A stretch of DNA of 64,000 nt from Rhabditoides inermis (lineage: Eukaryota; Nematoda; Chromadorea; Rhabditida; Rhabditidae): contig CAWZYM010000266.1 in the NCBI GenBank assembly GCA_963966185.1, positions 335,142-399,141 of the forward strand, read 5' to 3'. A program made the position numbers and the translations under genes. The notes under the pieces are model-generated. The model had not been told where the DNA came from. It worked only from the letters and a program-made list of their open reading frames with translations, and searched no databases. This document shows, piece by piece, positions 56,231 through 64,000 of this stretch (the stretch's first letter is position 1; every line of letters begins with the position of its first letter).

Positions 56231-57602
56231 TATAACCTCTAAATATATACGCATAACATAACTTTAAACAACAACTCTGAACTCATTACTCGGTCTAGTA
56301 CACGTTTAATACCTTTGAAATGAGATTTGGAGTTGTTTACTTTTTTGTTTACTTGTCTACATCTCAAACAAGTAACAAAATCGAACTGAGTACTTTGTGT
56401 ACTACATGTTAGATACCTCTAAAACTCATTTCTGAGTTGTTTACAACCTTGTTTACTTGTTTACTTCACTTGTAAACAACAAATATGAACTCAGTACTTG
56501 GTCTAGTACACATTAGATACCTTTTAAAAGTTACTTGGAGTTGTTTACCTATTTGTTTACTTGTTTACATGCCAAACAAACAATAAAATCGAACTGAGTA
56601 CTTTGTGTACTATTTGTTAGAGACCTTAAAAACACATTTCTGAGTTGTTTACAAACTTGTTTACTTGTTTACTTCACTTGTAAACAACAAATATGAACTT
56701 AGTACTTGGTCTAGTATACGTGAGATACCTTTAAAATGAGATTTGGAGTTGTTTACTTTTTTGTTTACTTGTTTACATTCCAAAAAAAAGATAAAACCGA
56801 ACAGAGTACTTTGTGTACTACATGTTAGAGACCTTTAAAACACCTTTCTGAGTTGTTTACATACTTGTTTACTTGTTTACTTCACTTGTAAACAACAAAT
56901 CTGAACTCAGTACTTGGTCTAGTACACTTTAGACACTTTTTAAATGAGATTTGGAGTTGTTTACTTATTTGTTTACTTGTTTACTGTTGTTGTTTACCAA
57001 AAAAATTGAACTTGTTTACTTGTTACCTGTACCAAGTATCAAGTCTCTAGGTCTAAAACTGACTGAGAAACTAATTTTACTCATTAAAAAGTAATTTAGA
57101 GACAACATTTACCGTATTTGGGAATATGCAAATGAGGTGACATTATAAAATCTGATTATCGACGTTTATCTTGTCATAACCCTAGAAAGGTATCTTCATA
57201 TCTCAAAAATGAGATGAAGTTTACATAGAAGTTCTGAAAAATGGAATTTTGAACATGTGTTTATTGTTTACTTGTTTGTTTACTTGTTTACCTGTATTGT
57301 TTACCTAAATGATAAGTCTTATGTACTTGTCATATGTACCAAGTAGTAACTGTGTACCTGTGAAATGAAGCGAGTTATAACAAAAATTCGGTCGAAAAGT
57401 GTCATTTTCAGTCTATGTCCAGGTGTCAGGTTGCTAGTGAACCCCTATAAGGAGTTATGCAAATGAGATGAAAAAATTTATGTGCCGTCTCATTGAGTAA
57501 TCTAACTTAAGTCTGAAAGGTCAGCTCGAGTCCTCTACCCAGAAACTCTGTACGTGAGCGGACAACAAACTCCATAGGAAATTTTAGGGGGGGAGAGTGG
57601 CG
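56231..57602. repeat. AT-rich TTGTTTAC repeat field (unit 1)
   Basis: Repeats of about 200 bp with GAACTCAGTACTTGGTCTAG, TACACGTTAGATACCTTT, GAGTTGTTTAC and CTTGTTTACTTGTTTACTTC. Ends with TTATGCAAATGAGATG. No gene. Confidence 0.85.
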
Positions 57603-57710
57603 ACTAGCGGCCGGAGGCTCGCTTCGCTCGCCTCCGGCCGCTAGTGGCGGCGCTTCGCGCCGCGTTTGCTCCAAGGCTCGCGCGCCTTCGGCGCGCTCGC
57701 CTTTCCGCTC
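57603..57710. repeat. Triple GC-hairpin module 2
   Basis: As module 1, with GCGTTTGCTCC in place of GCGTACGCTCC between hairpins 2 and 3. Confidence 0.85.
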
Positions 57711-58377
57711 TAAAACCTCTAAATATATACTCATAACATAATTTCAAACAACAATTCTGAACTCAGTACTTGGTCTAGTACACGTTAGGTACCTTTTAAA
57801 TGAGATTTGGAGTTGTTTACAAATTTGTTTACTTGTTTACATTTCATGTAAACAACAAATTTGAACTCAGTACATGGTCTAGTACACGTTAGATACCTCT
57901 TAAATGAAAAATTGTGTTGTTTACTTCTTTGTTTACTTGTTGACATGAGTTGTTTACTATCATAAATGTACTTGTGTACTTGTGTTATGGTATGAGTATG
58001 AAGTGTCTACATTGCAAACTAACAAAGTTATTAAGGTTTCCGAGATTGTTTACATAATTTGTTTACTTGTTTACTTGTTTACATAATATCTTTACTAAAA
58101 GTTTTGTCTTAGTTAGGTTGTTGTATGGTGTGAATATGAACTGTCTACCTCAATTCGTTATTGAGTTATAGTGAAAAGTCTATTTTCGAGTCAAAGTCCA
58201 AAGTCCCTCTCGTAGAACCCATATAAGGAATTATGCAAATGAGATGTCTGAATTATGCTGACATCCCAGGGACCATAGAACCTTAACTCTAAAAGGGCAT
58301 CTCTGAGTCTCGTTCCGTAAGAGCTGTACCTCAGCTGACATACCTTAACCATAGGAAATTTTAGGGGGAGAGAGGCG

Positions 58378-58485
58378 ACTAGCGGCCGGAGGCTCGCTTC
58401 GCTCGCCTCCGGCCGCTAGTGGCGGCGCTTCGCGCCGCGTTTGCTCCAAGGCTCGCGCGCCTTCGGCGCGCTCGCCTTTCCGCTG
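58378..58485. repeat. Triple GC-hairpin module 3
   Basis: As module 2. The DNA between modules 2 and 3 (57,711-58,377) and from 58,486 to 60,282 is the same TTGTTTAC field with no gene seen. Confidence 0.85.
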
Positions 58486-60282
58486 TATACTTAATCTCTA
58501 AATATATACTCATAACATAACTTTAAACCACAATTTTGAACTAAGTACTCGGTCTATTACACGTTAGATACCTAATAAATGAGATTTGTACTTGTTTACT
58601 TTTTTGTTTACTTGTTTACATGCCAAATAAACAACAAAATCAAACTCGTTACTTTGTGAACTATATGTTAGAGACCTAAAAACACATTTCTGAGTTGTTT
58701 ACAAACTTGTTTACTTGTTTACTTCACTTGTAAACAACAGATATGAACTCAGTACTTGGTCTAGTACACGTTAGATAACTAATAAATGAGATTTGTACTT
58801 GTTTACCTTTTTGTTTACTTGTTTACATGCCAAATAAACAACAAAATCAAACTCGGTACTTTGTGTACTATATGTCAGAGACCTAAAAACACATTTCTGA
58901 GTTGTTTACAAACTTGTTTACTTGTTTACTTCACTTGTAAACAACAAATATGAACTCAGTACTTGGTCTAGTACACGTTAGATACCTTAAAAATGAGATT
59001 TGGTGTTGTTTACTTATTTGTTTATTTGTTTACTGTTGTTGTTTACCAATTTTTTTAAACTTGTACACTTGTTACTTGTACCAAGTATGAAGTCTCTAGG
59101 TCTAAAACTGACACAGTTCATATAGAAACGTCACAAGTTTCAGATTCTAAGTCCAGAGTTGTTAGTGAACCCATATAAGGAGTTATGCAAATAAGATGTC
59201 AGAGTAGCCATCGCGTCTCAGGTAGTACCGAACCTTAACTCCGAAGTTATATCCTGATTCGTTAAAATAGTAATGAGTTATGAGTGTGGACAAACAAACG
59301 GCATCTGACATTTTAGGGGGGGAGAGAGGCGAAACTTCAAAAATTCAAAACTTCGTTAAAATTCTGAAAAAAATCATAGTAGGTGATATGAGTGTACTGA
59401 TAATTAAATTATGAAATATAACTCTTAACTGTCACTTAAGCGAAAGTTATGACATGCCCAATGAGTCGTAAGCGACCAGACGATGGGCGGCCGAAATATC
59501 GGCCAACGGCCGAAATTTCGGCCAACTTCCATTGAAAAAAGACGGTCATTGCACCATTTGGGTTCAAGGACCGAAAACTTTGAAAATAGTGCATAAAACC
59601 CTGCAGACCAAGGAATCGGCCACGAAGGAATCGACTTGTTTCTAATGAAGGGACTGAATTTGATCTTTTGCTGCACGAGAATCTAGAAACCAACGAACCA
59701 ACTCATCTTGTAGTGCACCTTAGACACCTTTAGAATAAGTTTTGAACTTGTTTACTTGTTTTGTTTACTTGTAACATCAAAATTGACAGAGATACAAATT
59801 AACTGTATTTGGAGGTATGCAATTGAGGTGAAATACTAAAATTTAAATCACGATCTCTACCGTAGCCACTTGTTTACTTCACTTGTAAACAACAAATATG
59901 AACCCAATACTTGGTCTAGTACACGACAGATACCTTTAAAATAAGATTTGGGGTTGTTTACTTAATTGTTTACTTGTTTACTGTTGTTGTTTACCAATTT
60001 TTTTAAACTTGTTTACTTGTCACTTGTACCAAGTATCAAGTCTCCAGGTCGAAAACTGACAGAGTTCATATAGAAGTATCACAAAATCCAGATTCTAAGT
60101 CCAGAGTTGTTAGTGAACCCATATAAGGAGATATGCAAATGAGATGTCAGAGAAGCCATCGCGTCTCAGGTAGTACCGAAGCTTAACTTCAAAGTTGTAT
60201 CGTGATTCGTTTAAAGAGTAATGAGTTATGAGTCTGGACATCAGACGGACACCATAGGAAATTTTAGGGGGGGAGAGTGGCG

Positions 60283-60390
60283 ACTAGCGGCCGGAGGCTC
60301 GCTTTGCTCGCCTCCGGCCGCTAGTGGCGGCGCTTCGCGCCGCGTTTGCTCCAAGGCTCGCGCGCCTTCGGCGCGCTCGCCTTTCCGCTG
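60283..60390. repeat. Triple GC-hairpin module 4
   Basis: As module 2 with one change (GCTTTGCTC for GCTTCGCTC) in the first loop. Followed by another TTGTTTAC field to 61,230. Confidence 0.85.
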
Positions 60391-61231
60391 TGTAACCTAA
60401 AAATATATCTTCATAACATAACTTTGAACAACAAATCTGAACTCAGTACTCGGTCTAGTACACGTCAGATACCTTAAAAATGAGAATTGTACTTGTTTAC
60501 TTTTTTGTTTACTTGTTTACATGCCAATTAAACAACAAAATCGAACTCTGTACTTTGTGTACTACATGTTAGAGACTTTTAAAACACATTTCTGACTTGT
60601 TTGCAAACTTGTTTACTTGTTCACTTTACATGTAAATAATAAATATGAACTCAGTACTTGGTCTAGTACATGTTAGATACCTTTAAAATGTTACTTGGAG
60701 TTGTTTACGTATTTGTTTACTTGTTTACATGTCAAATAAACAATAAATCGAACTGAGTACTTTGTGTACTATTTGTTAGAGATCTTAAAAACACATTTCT
60801 GAGTTGTTTACAAACTTGTTTACTTGTTTACTTCACTTGTAAACAACAAATATGAACTTAGTACTTGGTCTAGTACACGTTAGCTACATTTAAAATGAGA
60901 TTTGGAGTTGTTTACTTATTTGTTTACTTGTTTACTGTTGTTGTTTACCAAATTTTTTAAACTTGTTTACTTGTTACTTGTACCAAGTATGAAGTCTCTA
61001 GGTCTAAAACTGACAGAGTTCTTATAGAAACGTCACAAGTTTCAGATTCTAAGTCCAGAGTTCTTAGTAAACCCATATAAGGAGTTATGCAAATAAGATG
61101 TCAGAGTAGCCATCGCGTCTCAGGTAGTACCGAACCTTAACTCCGAAGTTATATCCTGATTCGTTAAAATAGTAATGAGTTATGAGTGTGGACAAACAAA
61201 CGGCATCTGACATTTTAGGGGGGAGAGTGGC

Positions 61232-61550
61232 GACTAGCGCTCCGGCGCGCTGTCGCGCGCCTCCGCACTAGGTATACAAAAATAGAAAAAAAAGAAGAAT
61301 AGTTCGTCTTGCATGTTTGATAGTTGATGCCTCTCTAATGACTTTTGCGAAGATACATACACGCGAGGGTTGTAGTTGAAGTGTTCACGTTCTATGTATT
61401 TTGTATATGTAGCTTATTTTTTTGTCATTTCTAACTATCTCTCCTACTTCTTTTTCACTTATTTTATGTTTCACGGATGTACACCGCCCCATCTCTTTCT
61501 CCTCTATACGGTTCTGTATACTTTCCATCCTATCTCCCTCCTCCTCCCCC

Positions 61551-61608
<58 letters not shown>

Positions 61609-61879
61609 CTCTCCCACTGTCTCGCTATCTCTTTCTCTCTTTCTCTTTCCCTCTTTCTCTTTCTCTCTCAGTATTATATTCTCTAGAAACAGTATTATAT
61701 TTTCTATTGTCTACTGTCAACTTTCTAGAGACATTACTATGTCTTCTCTGTCTACTTTCACCTCTCGTCACCTCTTCAACTTTCACTCTCACATCTGCAT
61801 TAATCACTATCACTGCGACTTTCGAGAGACAGTTATGTCTACTCTCCCTTCTCTCTCCTCTTTTCTCTCTCCTATTCCC

Positions 61880-61924
<45 letters not shown>

Positions 61925-63037
61925 TCTCTCTCTTGTATACTTTCACGTCCCGCTGCGGTGACAACAACTTTCTAGAGACAGTACTATGGTACCTTCTGTC
62001 TACTATTCTATTCTCACATCTGCAGTAGTCACTGCGACTTTCGAGAAACAGTCATGTAAAAACTTGTTTAAACAGAAAGTACTACTCTCTTCTCTACTGT
62101 CTTCTCTTCCTACTTTCTACTCTCTCACGTTTTAAAAATATAATTTGACCGCCTGTGCTTGCCAAATGCCATGTAAGGTGAACTCGGTTCTCACCTCACC
62201 TCACTTCCACTCGACAATGTACTGCTTCGAAAAGCGGAATTTCAGGCTGAATATGTACAAGAGTACAAGTAATAAACTCAAAACTTAGTTTCAACTGAAA
62301 ACAGAAGCAGTACATAGTTATATATTACGTCTACAATGACTGCGATTTTCGAAGAAAAAAGCCGGCTTGCGCGATCTAACACGTTGTGCGCACGTGAGAA
62401 AGAGTTTGAAACAGTTTGAGGTTGATTTAATCGTTAGAAAGCACTATCTATTGACGTATCGAAACATTTTACTTAACTTTCAACCTTCAACTTTTCGTTT
62501 TGTCAAAGTTATTCGTTGAAGATAGAAATTTTGTCTTTTTCAACTGACTCAATCCATTATAGTTTTATTTAGACATATTCCTATCAAAAAAGACACAACT
62601 GAGTGGATATGGGTCAGTGATTGCGAATGCCAACTATTCGATATCGATCGGTTGACCTGGCGGCTGGTAGCGAGCAATCCGGTGGGCGCGACCCCAGCAA
62701 GTAACGCGCGCTCAGAAAATGTCTAATACTGTATGAAGACAAAGTCCGATCGATCTGAAACTTTGACAGAAGGGCTTTTTTGCCCATAAAAGCTTAAGTT
62801 TACAAATTGGACCCTCTATCTCGTCTGTACGAAAAGTCGATCATATTCGCCATATTTGGTGACTTTTCGAAAAAGGAAACCAGTTTCTATGATCTAGTAT
62901 ACGTAATCTTTCTTCCATTCAATTTTTATAGAAATCGAAGATCATGAATTTTGGGTGCATTTTGGGTACATTTGCCTATTTGGGCATGAAGATGAGGTCA
63001 CAGGCAGCTGGTATCGCGGCTATCGACTTTTTCTAGA
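61232..63037 (+). repeat. ~1.85-kb direct duplication (copy 2)
   Basis: Same content and order as 53,970-55,880, with small indels and a longer (CT)n at 61,553-61,602. Its left edge replaces the hairpin module usually found after AAATTTTAGGGGGG. Confidence 0.88.
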
Positions 63038-63838
63038 TCGATTCACACCACAAAACTGACATGAATAACCGTTGTTTACAAATTTGTTTACTTGTTTACA
63101 CGTCATGTAAACAATATTTTCGAACTCGCCTTTCAATCTACTACACCTTACACATCTTTAAAACACGTTTTCAGGTTGTTTACATATTTGTTTACTGGTT
63201 TACATCATCTGTAAACAACATTTTTGAACTCGCCACAAATGTCACTACACTACTTACATATTTAAAACACATTTTCAGATTGTTTACAAACTTGTTTACT
63301 TGTTTACATCACATGTAAACAACATTTTTGAACTCGCCTCCAAGGTTACTACACCTTAGACACCTTTTAGACTAAACTTAAATTGGTTTACAAACTTGTT
63401 TTCTTGTGGACAAACACGTAAACAACAACATCGCTGACTTGCCTCCAGGTCACATACCAAGTTAGGACTCTTTGGCATTAAAACTGACCGAGATACAACA
63501 TTGCCATATTTGGAATTATGCAAATGAGGTCAAACATCAAAATTTAATTTATCTCCCCTACAGTAATCTAATCCCAAAAGGGCATCTCAATAGCTCGAAA
63601 ACAACCCATAGTTTACATAGAATCGGTCGTCTCTCAGATTCTATGTTCCCAAATATGCAAATTTTCTAGAGTAAACTCACCTGTAGAGGTGAGCTAATTA
63701 CCATATCTTTGAGATCTCACATGCCAGGGAACCAAGAACCTTAAGTTTGGACGGGAAGTTTTCAAAAGTGAATACTCATCGAAAAAACCTTTGTGAACCG
63801 CAGACTCCATAGCAAATCTTAGGGGTGGGGGCGGGGCG
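63038..63838. repeat. TTGTTTAC repeat field, more diverged
   Basis: Repeats with GTTTACAAACTTGTTTACTT, ATCACATGTAAACAACATTT and AACTCGCC. Includes ATGCAAATGAGG at about 63,518. No gene. Confidence 0.8.
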
Positions 63839-63946
63839 ACTAGCGGCCGGAGGCTCGCTTCGCTCGCCTCCGGCCGCTAGTGGCGGCGCTTCGCGCCGCG
63901 TTTGCTCCAAGGCTCGCGCGCCTTCGGCGCGCTCGCCTTTCCGCTG
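63839..63946. repeat. Triple GC-hairpin module 5
   Basis: As module 2; followed by the usual AATATATACTCATAACATAA, so the array continues past the window end. Confidence 0.85.
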
Positions 63947-64000
63947 TATACTTATCCTTTGAATATATACTCATAACATAACTTTGAACAACAACTTTGA

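Overview
This is eukaryotic DNA, and the gene content points to a nematode, probably a free-living clade V rhabditid or diplogastrid. The signs are divergent seven-helix chemoreceptors of the Str/Srj type, a cluster of small secreted Cys-rich genes resembling the nematode DUF19/T20D4.11-like family, short exons of about 50-200 nt joined by GT-AG introns, and TGATAA promoter sites of the kind bound by nematode intestinal GATA factors. The species cannot be fixed from sequence alone. Gene models were built by hand from splice sites and reading-frame phase; no alignment or search was run.

Layout. 1-10.4 kb is repeat DNA: two copies of a composite unit (a ~138-bp minisatellite plus a ~1-kb tail ending in a CTAG-bounded hairpin), then ~190-bp and ~125-bp tandem arrays. 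11.6-19.9 kb is gene-dense: a La-related RNA-binding protein (-) head-to-head with RNA polymerase III subunit RPC4/POLR3D (+), a secreted Gly/Met-rich peptide (-), and a small hydrophobic peptide (+). 20.8-29.6 kb holds three members (A, B, C) of a secreted Cys-rich family with nearly constant exon lengths; the fourth (D) is at 46.7-48.1 kb. This region also carries two tRNA-derived SINEs and a perfect 101-bp-arm foldback element inside an intron of copy C.

29,628-36,181 is a structurally complete, apparently young LTR element: 923-bp LTRs with TGTGA/TCACA ends, a 4-bp target duplication, a primer-binding site and a polypurine tract. Its only evident product is a spliced UPF1-like SF1 helicase; no reverse transcriptase, integrase or protease was seen. 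It lies 66 bp upstream of the copy C start codon and separates that gene from its putative GATA promoter sites. This is the strongest candidate for something new.

36.2-46.4 kb is a rearranged chemoreceptor locus: two intact, near-identical receptors in opposite orientation, flanked by direct duplications and separated by a 64-bp minisatellite, plus a third, damaged receptor with a duplicated exon. 49.3-49.8 kb has the C-terminal two exons of Ro60. 51.6-52.1 kb encodes a small four-helix membrane protein. 53.9-64 kb is a repeat field with a ~1.85-kb direct duplication, five triple-hairpin modules, and many TTGTTTAC and ATGCAAAT words.

Three genes concern RNA polymerase III products or their binding proteins (RPC4, a La-related protein, Ro60). 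The four Cys-rich genes and the small hydrophobic peptide gene share TGATAA promoter clusters, suggesting common intestinal expression.
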